From Elysia chlorotica (Eukaryota > Mollusca > Gastropoda > Plakobranchidae): a stretch of 64,000 nucleotides of DNA. The translations under genes were made by a program, and so were the position numbers. The stretch spans positions 111,833 through 175,832 of the forward strand of contig RQTK01000997.1 of NCBI GenBank assembly GCA_003991915.1. Direction: 5' to 3'. Numbering within the stretch: the stretch's first letter is position 1; each line of letters begins with the position of its first letter. Positions 31,901 through 42,960 of the stretch are shown in pieces. Under the pieces are notes generated by a model. That model saw only the letters and a list, made by a program, of their open reading frames with translations. It had not been told where the DNA came from and searched no databases.

Positions 31901-34678
31901 ATATAGGTTACACTCACACATGTAAAAAAAAAAAAAAAAAGAAAAAGAAAATTACAAGTCTTTTAGGTCAAAACATTTGAAATTTAGGTGAATAAAATTA
32001 ATTGCATATAACTGCTCATTGTAAACAGCAGTCTGAAATGAAATATAAATTATTTTGTCCCTGAAATGATACTATCCCACTCTCAGGAGTGGAAAATTGG
32101 GATAGGTATACAAATTACAAACATTATCCTTGTCCTAGCGCTGCAAATAGGGGGCAGATTAAAAACACTGATACAGTTTAATCAACATCTAAATCTGATA
32201 ATCTTCCCAAGAGGAAAAAAATTTAAACATACAAAACACACACATCACTCGGAAGCTAAAACAATGAACTTAAGCCTCAAATAAATTGTGTAGGATTCAG
32301 CCTTTTCTTTTTCACCACTGTCCACATACATGTGTCCAAACTTAAGTTTGGAAATATCATGCATCATAAATTTACACCCACGTAATTCTGTTATAAATAT
32401 TTAGACATGTCTTCTCTTGACAACCTGTGATATGACTAATTAATTAATTGACTTTCCTGAGGAAATTTGTGTAACATTTTGAAGCAGTGCTATTATTCAA
32501 TGCATAATGTCAAAACATGTTATCTTTTGTTAGTTTTAGTGAATAAATATCCTATACCCATGACTACTTTAGAAGAAGAAAAAAATACTTTATAAACAAG
32601 CATTCCCTTATCACAGCTAGCAAAACATTTTAGCTTGGATTTTCTTTCAAACATAAAACAAGAATGGGCACTTTAAGGTGTGAAAGGTTGGGGATGAAAA
32701 CAATACAAATATCTTAAAAGCTGTATTATAATCAAATCTAGAGCTTTCAGATACAAAATGTAAATCTTTTTGGAAAAATCTTGACTCACAACCAACCATC
32801 GGGTGCAATCACATGACATACCAAACAATTAACATAACACCAAATGTGTACTCTTTTGAAACATGTAAACAATTTAACATCAATTTTTGTTGTTTAATTT
32901 TTCATATTACAATCCTTACTATTACAATTTGAATGTAAAACAATCAAGATAGTAGAACAAAAGAAATTGTTTTTATACAAGAACATAGAAGATCAAACTA
33001 TTTGTAACCAGTGGGCTGTCATTTCATGTCAACACATTCAACAGAGGCATCTAATCTCATCTCCAGGACATGTTGTAAGTGTGAAAGATTTAAAATATAA
33101 GCAAATAGGAATGGATTTATCAATGCCACATATACCTTAAAATTAATTACTGCAGCTCCAAGTGCTATGACAACATAAACACCTGGTGATTGGAAGCGCA
33201 GATACGTTTTCCCTGACTATTTGAAAAAAAAAAATTATATACAGCAGCACCAAGAAGAAAATTTAAAAAATATTTCTCCATTTGTTTTCAATTGATGAGT
33301 GTTTGTCTTTTTTATTAAGTATTATCAATTCATGGCGTTTATAAATCTAAAGAGAAAAAGTGCTCTTTCTAACTATTAATAATTTATTATAAAGTTTCCT
33401 GTAGTTTTATGAACAGAGGTAAAAGAGTTTCTTCAATCAGCATGCCTTTACCTCTTTGGTATTTGCTCTCAAGTTCTAAAAGCTTTCCAAATACATGAAA
33501 GAAATTATATGCTTGTGCTTTATGGTTTGTATGAGAAATTAAGAGTTTTGTTAAATAGCAGTATGACCAATAATTACGAAATTTCAACAGAATGTGTTGC
33601 AAAATATACTTAAACAATAAACTTTATTTCAAAGATAATTAGTCAAAACATATCTCTTTTTGTTTTGTCTCTATTTAATCAGGAAATCATGTTCAGCAAT
33701 GAAATCAATTCAGAACATTCTGATATACTAAGAAATCAGGCCCTGAAGTCTAACAGCTTGACAAAATTGAACAGGTTTTTTTTTCCACATAGTCACTTTC
33801 TTCTACATTCAAGAAACAGTTTCGAACATTCCAGTTCAGAGGGATTTTGACAACAATTTATAATAAAATAATGAGACATGATTAAGAGGAATTTGACATT
33901 TTTAGCACTTCCATCTCAAATTATGCTGCTGTTAATATTTTTAGTGGTTGTCCTTACAAAATGAGCAAAGTTCCAGGACAGTAAGATAAAAGTCAACCAT
34001 TTATTAGAACTCTTAAGGATAACTCTCTAATCGCTTTCTTTTTATGATTTTCGTTTCCTGAATAAAAATTAAACAATCATGAATAACCCAAAAAAATTAT
34101 AATACCAAAATGCATTTAAACAAAAAATGATAACATGGCTGATATAAATTTAAAAAACACCAAAAAAAACAGCTACACTTTGTTCAACGACAAACATATA
34201 AAAATGTAGAAATTCAATGGAAGATGGGGTGCAGCTTCTTTCACATCAGTATATATCAGTGAACAAATATTCCTTCTTTTGGAAGATGAAAATGCATCAC
34301 ATGTAAATAATAATTTTTTAAAAATATGAAATAAAAAAAAAAGAAAAGAATGTACTGTACACTATAATTCTCAAAGACAGCTTTTGTCACCATGAAAATC
34401 GTCACTGAAACATTTTTTCTTCACCACTACGAGATAACAAAAACTGGAAAACATAAATGAAATAAGTATATGGACGAAGATTCGTCGAGGAAACTGCCTT
34501 CTTTTCATTAACTAAAATAATGTTCACAAGTTAACAATAAACATTAACAGAAAAAATTAACTGCTGCCCTTAACAAACTAAACAAAAAACAAAACAAAAA
34601 GAATAAAATATGCTTCTTGACCAATGGTTTGAGCACTGAGCTTCAAATTTTACTTTCCTATAACATACAAAAGCAGAT

Positions 34679-34684
34679 TTTATT
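34679..34684 (-). terminator. Candidate proximal poly(A) signal for gene B
   Basis: First AATAAA on the - strand that I found downstream of the gene B stop, about 1.4 kb away. Confidence 0.25.
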
Positions 34685-36087
34685 TATTTAGAAAAAAAAT
34701 GTTGAGATAATGCTACCATTCAAGTAGTAAAGTCAATTTCTATAAAGCTTTATAAAAATCAATCCATATGTTTGCAGCCAAGCATAAATTGTTCTCCTCT
34801 ACATTCCACTCCAGTAAGTTCAAAAGACATACATAAAAGTTAATCATTAAATGTAATAATTGTGATATTTAGTTATTTGGTTTAAAAAAAAACTTTCTGT
34901 TTACATTGGATAAATTTGCAAAAACAAATAATTTATCCCAGATTTGATATACAAGTATTCAGACAACAAAAGGTGGGTCTAATGATATTCTAATTTGCTT
35001 TCTGAAGTCTATATAAAATTTTTTAAGCTTCACCGCTTCCTTTGCGTAATGATAATATTAAGTACAAAACTTGATCCTTTAGGATATGGCCACAGAAAGA
35101 AAAAAAAATCTCAATTTATATTAATTGAAATCTACTTGTTTATAGTACATACCACAACCTTAAATGAGTTGATGAAAACATTAAGTCTTAATATTAAAGT
35201 AAATTGAGTTTCTTATGAGTATTAATTTCTACATTTCACTTCTAATAAAAAAAAAAATTATTTTAAGAAAGATAAGTGGCTAGGTAACTTCTCAAAAGAA
35301 GAGGCTACTGAAAAAAATGTACCACATAATTCTAAAATGTTTAAGCTATAATTAAGTCCTTTGAGGTGCATCCAATAATAAAGCATGCACTCGATATGAA
35401 AAGTGATTGATGCTCACATTCAATATTCTTCAAGATAACTAAAAATTCAAACTAATAATTATTGAAACTCAAGTACTAGGGCCTGTAAGTTTTCAAAAAC
35501 TTTCCTTAGGCATATATTAAAAACCGAGCAAACTAAATAAAAGGTAGCATTTTAAATAATGACACCTTTTTACATACATTTAATCCAGGATGAAGAGTCT
35601 GTCACATATATTGTCACGCTTTTGTCTGGAAGGTGATGTTTAAAAAAAAAAGAGAAAAGGCTTGTAATTATGATCTGTGCTTTGCAGCAGTGTGAAGATA
35701 TGATTGCTTTGCATGGGTGCTTTTAACAATGCTGGCATCAAAATGCTGTCACGTTCTTGAAGAAGGTCAAGTACAAAAAAAAAGAACAAAAAAATTAAGT
35801 TGCATCATATGTACTGTCTAAAAACTTTTTTTTAAATCGAAGATAACTGCTTAACCTGTCTTCGATTTTCTTGAAAACAGTTTTACAAATCGCTGGGTGG
35901 TCCAAATTTTCTTGCAAGCTCCTCTACTCCTATCATCAAATTTCCAAAGGTTGCAATCCAAATGACCCAATATTGTTGACTTTGAGTCAGATGATGCTCA
36001 TCATCTTCACCTTCAAACAGAACTAATGTCTCTGAGCATTGGTAGGCACAGCAAGATGTTTTATCACTGTATCACTGGACGGGTTGG

Positions 36088-36111
36088 GCTACATGCCTAG
36101 CAATGATCGCA
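36088..36111 (-). CDS. CPES: Gene B terminal coding exon
   Basis: Read on the - strand after acceptor TACCCCTCCAG: MRSLLGM then TAG. It parallels gene A's terminal tail (IRS...). The assignment rests on phase, acceptor quality and the shared RS residues; it is too short for stronger evidence. Confidence 0.6.
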
Positions 36112-36301
36112 TCTGGAGGGGTAGAGAATATTATGATGAAATGATGGTGACAGAACAACACAACAAAAATAGAAGAGAAAAAAGGGAGGAAGATGAAGAA
36201 CAGTAAGAAGATGAAGGAGGAGGAGGAGAGAAGAAAAAAAGAGTTTGGGGAGGTAGACTGTTATAGGAAGAGACATAAGAGTGGACGAGAGACAAACATG
36301 G

Positions 36302-36364
<63 letters not shown>

Positions 36365-37679
36365 GAGAAAGAGAAAGAGAGAGAGAGTTAGAGATAGAGC
36401 TTATCTGCCACACAGCATACATGGTTTAATTATATTTGCCAGAGGAAATAACGGCAATGTAATCTGTCACAATCTGACTGAAGCACACTTATACACAACT
36501 ATTATTAAAGTCAATGGGTGCAATACTCAATAAAATCTGAACAAAGAGGTTTATGTTCCCTTGGCAGGATAGAAAAGAGGGCCAGCATATTCTGTTGTAT
36601 GATTCTTTTCTTATTGATCTATTTATGGGGGAAATTACTGCATTCACCTTATAGACTGAAACTTTTACCTAACCTGTTCACAAAAATTTCTTTTTATACA
36701 GGATGAATACAGAAGGATTCACATGATTTGTTTGATGATTCCAAATTTACCATAAACTGAATTCCCAGGAAATTTTATCTAAAGAGTTTGTGAAAACTAC
36801 TAAAAAAAAACAAATATGAACCCGGAAAAGATCAGATAAAAAAATCTCCATGTAGAAATAATAATCTGTCAGTTTATAAAGAAGTTGGGACAAACAGAAA
36901 GTGCAATATGTAATCAATTGTACTTACATGTCGGATGTAAAGAAAGCTTATCACATACAGGCTTATGATGATAAAAAATAGAATGTACTGAGTGGCATTC
37001 AGGAACTCCTGTGAACAAAATAAGAAAATGTGGGAAATTGGTAAAACAATCTCTATAGTAAAATAGCAGTACAATGCAATACAAAATGTTCAAATAGTAT
37101 GGTTGTGAAGTTGTTCTTCTTAAAGATAACATAGCATATGATTCATAGTTTTTAATTCAGGCAGAATGAATGTCTAAAATAAAAGATACCTTGGCTTTAC
37201 TGTGAGATACGAATTCAATTGGATGCAACCTAAGCTTTAACTGAAAGTTTATAAAAGATGTCTTTTATCTGTTTTAGAATAAAAATTTGCTGATGGTTTT
37301 TACAGGATATAATTTTGTTAGCAATTATTGTGGTTTACAAATCATGAATCATAAGTAATTTCAATGACTAGTTCTGAAACTTTTTTCCTTCATATTGAAT
37401 TGCTTAGTCTTAGAATTTATAATGCTTAAGTCAATACACTGAAATTTGAGTTTGGAACAAATACTTGTTTTAGTATTTTACTTTTTATTTATTCAGTTTT
37501 AGTATTTTACTTTTTATTCATTCATTTATCTAACAGACACTATACATTTTTTTAAAACCAAATTTTTTATAATGAAGAAGAAAAAACCAACAACACAAGA
37601 ACCAAACCAATACATCAACATCAAGTTTGCTAAAAATTGATCCTTAAGGAAAAACAAATATTTGCAAAGCAATTTTTGT

Positions 37680-37737
<58 letters not shown>

Positions 37738-39370
37738 CCTCATTATTATTGTAAATAATATATATTTATCTATATAAAAAATGACTTCAAAGCTATATTA
37801 TGAGATTACACCTTGGACACTAACAATTGTAGGAGTGAATGTACGTTTTATTTTATACTTATAGGTTTTCATGGTCATTTCTTTTTTATGCAATATAAGT
37901 TAATAATATTTTTTTTTTAATGAAGGCTGACGTCCTTGCAATTTAAAAGGTTCATGTTTTGTTGGTCACCTGATTCAAGGCATAGTTTCAAACCTAAAAA
38001 TTGTTCTTTTTTTACATCATAGCATTTATAAGGAAATCTTCAACTTCAAAAGCCAAAATAATAAAATTGGCACAGAGAGAAAAAAAACAACAACAAACAA
38101 ACATGAATAATAATAGAATATAATCAATTAACTTAACCAATTTCTACATAAGTAGCCAAATACCATGCAATTGATTAAACAGGCCGTCCTGAAATAAAAT
38201 GCAGATATTAACGTTGACCTTGCCATACACATCTATTCTGAAAATTAGGGCTATAATGTATAATTCAACTTTTGCTCTTTTTACAGATACTCATAACATG
38301 CTTATCACCAGCATTATCATAACCTACACCAACACTACCAACATATTTTACTTATACCATTCTGACTTGCCCACAATTATGAATTCATTCTTTTTATTTT
38401 TTTCTAAAACATGTAATATCTATTAAAGCAGTGTTTAAAAATACTTGAATATTATTAGATGAAGGAAAATCGTCCAATGCCACCATATGAGCACAACTCA
38501 GCCAATGTTTACGTTTGTCCCTCCTTTTTGTTTTGTTTTTTGTGGGGCTAGTTACACATTTTTACCAAACCTTCCATGCAATCAAGAGAAGTAATTCAAC
38601 ATGAAAGTTGTAAGCAGGACATGTATTTATAAGTCTTTGCAACACAGAGCAACGTCTGTATCAGAAGCACAAGGTTGTTAATTTTGATTCTTTTTATTTT
38701 ATTATTCTAGCTGATTTTACTCTGTTCGAACCCAACAAAATTATAAGCAAACTGTTCTGATTTGGATCACAATGTTATATATTTTACATAACAACTATTA
38801 AAAAACAAACAAACTAAAAACATCTCCAGACATTGCGAGTGCATTAGTGTGTCATCATTACTTTATAAACCGATCGAGAACAATTTCTGACCACACAAGC
38901 AGACCTGCCTATTTCAAAAAGCCCCACTTATGACGAGGGCAGAAGTATAAAAGGGTCCTTACCCAAATCTTGTCTAACAAGATGGGGACGAGCACGTACT
39001 GCAGCAGCGCCTGCCCCTCAAACAACCTCCACATGTACAGCAGGAAGACAGTGGTGCTGGAGTGGCACAGCTGGAACTGTAGAATCTGCAGGCAACAGGG
39101 GTAAGATAAGATAAGATCAGATAAGATAATATAAGATAAGATAAGATTGATATAAGATGTTACTATATAAGTTTATAAGTCCATGTTTCAATTTTTGTTT
39201 GTTTAGCGAAGAAAACAAGTACACATATTCACATATTACAAAAGTGTACACCCCCTTTCACACACAGACACACACCCATAAAAACAAAATTTGACATTGC
39301 AGTCTTATTTTTTTTTCCAATTAATGATGATATGCATGTGAAAGAAAAATTATAAATTATGAATTATTAC

Positions 39371-39409
<39 letters not shown>

Positions 39410-39480
39410 ACCAATACCCTATCTTCCCCCGATATGAAAGATCATTATTATAAATTATTACATACACACACATACCACAC

Positions 39481-39569
<89 letters not shown>

Positions 39570-39606
39570 AGATAGACCACACATACAGACATACATAGAT
39601 AGAGAA

Positions 39607-39641
<35 letters not shown>

Positions 39642-41299
39642 TGGACATATTTCAGTGTTGTAAACATAGTTGAACATAGATGGTTGACATGTTTTACAAA
39701 TAATATTGTGTTATCTTTCTGGCCTTCTATCCCAGTATATATTTCCACTCCAACAGTTAGTGCAAAATATCAGAAAAGTGTGTGATACTGTAACTTAAGG
39801 AGTGGTTGGGGAAAAAAAAGTCCATCATGTATGATTGAATCTAATCAAGCTCTATTTATCAGTCATATAGACAAGAAAAAGAAAAAAAGGTTACAAAGTG
39901 TCTTATCAGTCAATCACAGGCACAAAAAAGATAAAAGTTCATAACGTGTCTTATCAAGTCATATTATAAGTCATCAGTGTGTGTGTGTGTGTGTGTGTGT
40001 GGGGCGGGGGTGTTGGGAAGAAGAGAAAAAAGTTCATCATCCAACTTATCAATCATTCATAACTTTATAATGATAAGTTATGGTGTGTGTGGAGAATACT
40101 GATAAAAGCAGAAAGCATCTCACATAACACAACATATTAAAAAATATTTTTCATTATAATTGATAAGATAAAGAAGGTACAACTTTTCAAAACTCTACTG
40201 CCTGATCTGTTTTGACCAAAGCTGTCCACACAGTTGATCATCTGACCTTTTCAGTTATGTGAATTTAGCATTTCTAATGATAAACATTGTCAATACCATG
40301 TTACATGTTGTACTTTGACATCGCAACCTAATTTCGTAACAGGATATTCCGAGTATAGCTCTTCTTCCTCCTATCATTCCTCCAGCTACTGCTCCTCCAT
40401 GTACTACAACTAACACTACCACTATCACTACTACTCGTACTACTACTACTGCTGCTGCTGTTTTTACTACTACTGCCACTGTTGCTGTGACTACTTTTGC
40501 TGCTGCTGCTACTGCTTCTACTTAGTTAAGTTGCTTTAACGTCTAACATCAGCACTATATAGGCTATATTGTGGACGGGTCCTAAGACTGACATATGACA
40601 ATTTTATGTATTTAAACTCTATAAAAAAAAGAAGACAAATCTAGAACTCTCACAAAGTTGATCATCTGACCTTTTCAGTTATGTGAATTTAGCATTTCTA
40701 ATGATAAACATTGTCAATACCATGTTGCATGTTGTACTTTGACATCGCAACCTAATTTCGTAACAGGATATTCCGAGTGTAGCTCTTCTTCCTCTTATCA
40801 TTCATCCAGCTACTGCTCCTACATGTACTACAACTAACACTACCACTATCACTACTACTACTACTACTACTAGTACTACTACTGCTGCTGCTGCTGTTTT
40901 TACTACTACTGCCACTGTTGCTGTGACTACTTTTGCTGCTGCTGCTACTGCTTCTAGTTAGTTAAGTTGCTTTAACGTCTATTGGTCTAACATCAGCACT
41001 ATATAGGCTATATTGTGGAAGGGTCCTAAGACTGACGTATGACAATTTTATCTGCTGCCAAACACAAGACAAGGCGGGGATACCATGTCTCCTGTCTCAG
41101 CCAATCACATTAAACTGACATGGACCCAACCAGAAGGGAGTGAAACTGCCAGGGCTAAAACCACAGACCTTTTGCGTCAGAAGCTGATGTTCTACCCCAG
41201 GGCCACCGCACCCCCCATTTCTCATCATTCCTCCACCTTCTGCTCCTCCAACTACTCCAGGTACTACCACTAACACTACTACTGGTGCTGCTGCTACTG

Positions 41300-41360
<61 letters not shown>

Positions 41361-42467
41361 ACAGAGGTGTTGGCGTCCTTCATGGGCACCTGCAGCACAT
41401 CCTTGAAGTCGCCCACGGTAATATCCCAAAGCTTGCCGGCCGCTGCTAGAGCGATACCAAAGCAGAAGACCTTCCAAAAGATATACTTCTTACTGTAATA
41501 AGCGTCCCCGCGCCCGTTGCTGCCGTGACCGTTGGTCGGCACGCCCGACTTGGTGGCAATCACCAGAGAGTCGGACCCGCCAGACTTGGACTTGGACTTG
41601 TCCGAGCCGCCCCCGGAGCAGCCGTTCATCCCGCCCTTACCGCCCCCTCCGCCGGGGGCCCAGACGGGCAGGAGGCTCTCCCCGGCGCTCCCGCCACCAC
41701 CGCAGCCGCCCAGCTTGTAGGGGTCGAAGCGCTTCCACAGGTAGAACAGGATGCCGAAGCAGAGGAACACGCCGCCCAGGGCGTCGCACGTCGTGTCCAC
41801 GTAGTAGCCCGTGGTGTTGCGCACCGACTGGAACTGCAGGTGCGTGTTGGACTGCGACCGGTACACCACGCCGTCGAAGGCGTCCAGCCAGGTGCGCACC
41901 TGGAAGATGAGCACGCCCACGCGCCGGTCGTGCAGGTGCTCCGATGCGACGAACTTGCCGGAGACCAGGCCGAGGAACAGGTGCGTGAACGAGATCACGT
42001 TGGGCGTGATGAAGCTGAACACGGTGGAGAAGCGGGTGATCATGTCGAAGTACTCGGCGCTGGGCGAGATGACGTACTGCGACGTGTGGTCGTTCATGAG
42101 CGCCTTGATGGACAGGTGCGTGAACGGCGAGTAGACCTCGTCGGGTGGGCCGGGCTTGGAGTCCTCCACGATATCCACGGTGCGGAAGCGCATGAAGAGG
42201 ATGATGTCCATGATGAGGTAGTAGGTGACCAGCACGAGGCCCAGGAACATGCACGTGCTCTTGGCGTCGCGGAACATGCTCAGCCCCAGGAGCCCCATCC
42301 TGCTGGCCGGGGAGGGCGGTGCGGTGGGGGAGCCGGAGGCGGGGCTGGACGGGAACTCACAGTAGCAGCAGCAGCAGCACGCGCGCCGCAGGCAGTTGGT
42401 CGGTGGGGTGCGGTAGGACAAAGTGTTCACTAGCAGCGGGCATGGGCACTCGTTTGACACGCTCCTC
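36088..42467 (-). CDS. CPES: Ceramide phosphoethanolamine synthase-like CDP-alcohol phosphotransferase, gene B (5' incomplete)
   Basis: Second CPES-type enzyme, with the same proposed reaction as gene A (CDP-ethanolamine plus ceramide). The exons, read on the - strand, are 42467-41363, 39085-38963, 37008-36928 and 36111-36088, giving 443 codons plus stop. Numbering from AGG at 42466, a Cys-rich patch lies near 30-36 and a membrane helix at about 70-92. The catalytic signature is D195-x2-D198-G199-x2-Y-R203, 16 residues, G220-x3-D224-x3-D228, fully conserved. A Gly/Ser/Lys-rich linker spans about 248-325 and is 22 residues shorter than gene A's. The exon that is split in gene A (after Glu-Ile-Tyr) is continuous here, and the serine codon is TCG instead of AG|C. 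The main exon is very GC-rich with mostly G/C third positions. The upstream coding start is not visible: the exon follows a strong acceptor in phase 2. If the upstream exon were non-coding, the Met at residue 57 (MGLLGL) could start translation. Confidence 0.87.
36112..36927 (-). other. Gene B last intron
   Basis: 816-nt phase-0 intron before the terminal exon. It contains a purine-rich block with a (GA)n tract at about 36302-36390 (CT-rich in the transcript) and is otherwise unremarkable. Confidence 0.6.
36302..36390. repeat. (GA)n microsatellite in gene B last intron
   Basis: Pure GA core, then GAAA-interrupted copies. It becomes a (CT)n tract in the transcript, 190-280 nt before the terminal exon's acceptor, in the region where polypyrimidine-binding proteins could act. 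Confidence 0.9.
36928..37008 (-). CDS. CPES: Gene B exon, last membrane helix
   Basis: 27 codons between acceptor TTTTGTTCACAG and donor CAT|GTAAGT on the - strand, encoding a hydrophobic helix (YILFFIIISLYVISFLYI). It is the same size and phase as gene A's exon at 21829-21909. Confidence 0.82.
37009..38962 (-). other. Gene B intron, mostly featureless
   Basis: 1,954-nt AT-rich intron between exons 38963-39085 and 36928-37008. Apart from an (ATT)n tract at 37682-37738 I see nothing recognisable. Confidence 0.75.
37682..37738. repeat. (ATT)n microsatellite
   Basis: Pure triplet tract in a gene B intron. Confidence 0.95.
38963..39085 (-). CDS. CPES: Gene B exon, membrane segment
   Basis: Read on the - strand, 41 codons lie between acceptor TTGCCTGCAG and donor TGG|GTAAGG, phase 0. 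The exon ends LLDKIW and matches gene A's 123-nt exon in length and phase. The short length explains why no long open frame marks it. Confidence 0.85.
39100..39150. repeat. GATAA pentanucleotide tract
   Basis: Imperfect (ATAAG)n directly beyond the acceptor side of the gene B exon ending at 39085. A shorter tract of the complementary motif occurs at about 5610-5629. Confidence 0.8.
39371..39641. repeat. CTAT/GATA microsatellite cluster in gene B intron
   Basis: A (CTAT)n block at 39371-39411 and (GATA)n blocks at about 39481-39570 and 39597-39641. The strand of the motif flips between the first and the other blocks, making a potential hairpin. Confidence 0.9.
40233..41051. repeat. Direct duplication, two units 424 bp apart
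   Basis: The sequence from GTTGATCATCTGACC at 40233 recurs at 40657 with few differences, through a (ACT/CTG)-rich block into a SINE tail (to about 40606 and 41051). The second unit has an extended triplet tract. It lies inside gene B's large intron. Confidence 0.8.
40963..41217 (-). mobile_element. SINE copy, nearly full length, in gene B intron
   Basis: Same family, same orientation as gene B. It includes the head complement with GATGTTCTACCCCAG. Its tail half also occurs at about 40530-40606, carried by the local direct duplication. Confidence 0.85.
41280..41362. repeat. (CTA)n microsatellite abutting gene B splice donor
   Basis: Triplet tract, almost pure from about 41293. On the - strand it reads (GTA)n immediately after the exon end at 41363, so the donor GT is effectively its first unit. 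Confidence 0.9.
41363..42467 (-). CDS. CPES: Gene B main exon, N-terminus plus catalytic core
   Basis: The acceptor, read on the - strand, is a long pyrimidine tract ending CCGCCAG, so the exon starts at 42467 with G in phase 2. The GTG at 42460 is not a start codon. The proposed donor is TCT|GTGTAG at 41362, phase 0, placed by homology to gene A's TCG|GTAAGT. It is a weak donor and lies directly against a (GTA)n tract; if unspliced, the frame stops one codon later. This exon fuses what are two exons in gene A. Confidence 0.86.
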
Positions 42468-42639
42468 CTGGCGGAAAAAGGAAAGGAAGAAACAACAATG
42501 ATACCAGAGACTCTAGATTTTGTGAGACGTTGTGCAAAAAGATCCCATTGTGCTAATGATACGGGGAGCTAGCGTGGCGCATGCTCATTGTATTTCTTTT
42601 TTTTTAAAATTAAGGTGGTTTACCAAACTTCAGGAAGCA

Positions 42640-42788
42640 ACCGCCTTAATTATCCCTAGTACGCAAAATCCTCGTCGTGAAGCACCTGACTACATCACAC
42701 TCTCTAATGATACTACCAGAGAGTGTGAAACAGTGAGAGATTTCACTGGGATGATTATGCGTATGTGGTTCGGGATAATTCAGGCGGT
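42640..42788. mobile_element. 149-bp miniature inverted-repeat element upstream of gene B exon
   Basis: It starts ACCGCCTTAATTATCCC and ends with the complement ACCGCCTGAATTATCCC (1 mismatch in 17), with looser inverted similarity extending about 45 bp. Nested inside is CACACTCTC paired with GAGAGTGTG. It sits 173 bp outside the first visible exon of gene B, in the preceding intron. Confidence 0.6.
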
Positions 42789-42849
42789 AGATTCCTACTT
42801 AAACCCTTAGTCTAAATTCTGTATGCCGGTAGGCATAATTTCAGTTCAA

Positions 42850-42960
42850 CGTGACCGACTAATTCGGAAGCCCTCGTATCCCCGTTCCGTCTTTGTCAGT
42901 CTGTGTGGCAGCATGTTAAATTGCCAGACTTTAGTCTTTGGACCCGCACGAGATATGGCC
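42850..42960 (+). mobile_element. SINE fragment
   Basis: Central body only (GTGACCGACTAATTCGG through GACTTTAGTCTTTGG), upstream of gene B. Confidence 0.5.

Larger units (their letters stand above)
39086..41362 (-). other. Gene B intron packed with tandem repeats
   Basis: 2,277-nt intron. From its 5' end (high coordinates) it holds a (GTA)n tract at the donor, a SINE at 40963-41217, a direct duplication (40233-40606 and 40657-41051), a (GT)n run at 39978-40001, three GATA/CTAT blocks at 39371-39641 and a (GATAA)n-like pentamer tract at 39100-39150 just beyond the acceptor. No coding signal is seen in it. Confidence 0.75.

Noticed and set aside
41637..42254. 205-codon - strand frame overlapping gene B
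   Set aside because: Second frame of the same GC-rich exon (Arg/His/Pro-rich), with no homology; the other frame is clearly the coding one.
41525..42433. 302-codon + strand open frame opposite gene B
   Set aside because: It is the antisense shadow of gene B's GC-rich exon, with Ala/Gly/Arg/Val-rich composition. The - strand frame carries the conserved catalytic motif and homology to gene A.
42460..42462. Start codon of gene B at 42460
   Set aside because: The codon is GTG, and a strong splice acceptor lies 7 bases upstream, so the exon simply continues from an earlier exon.
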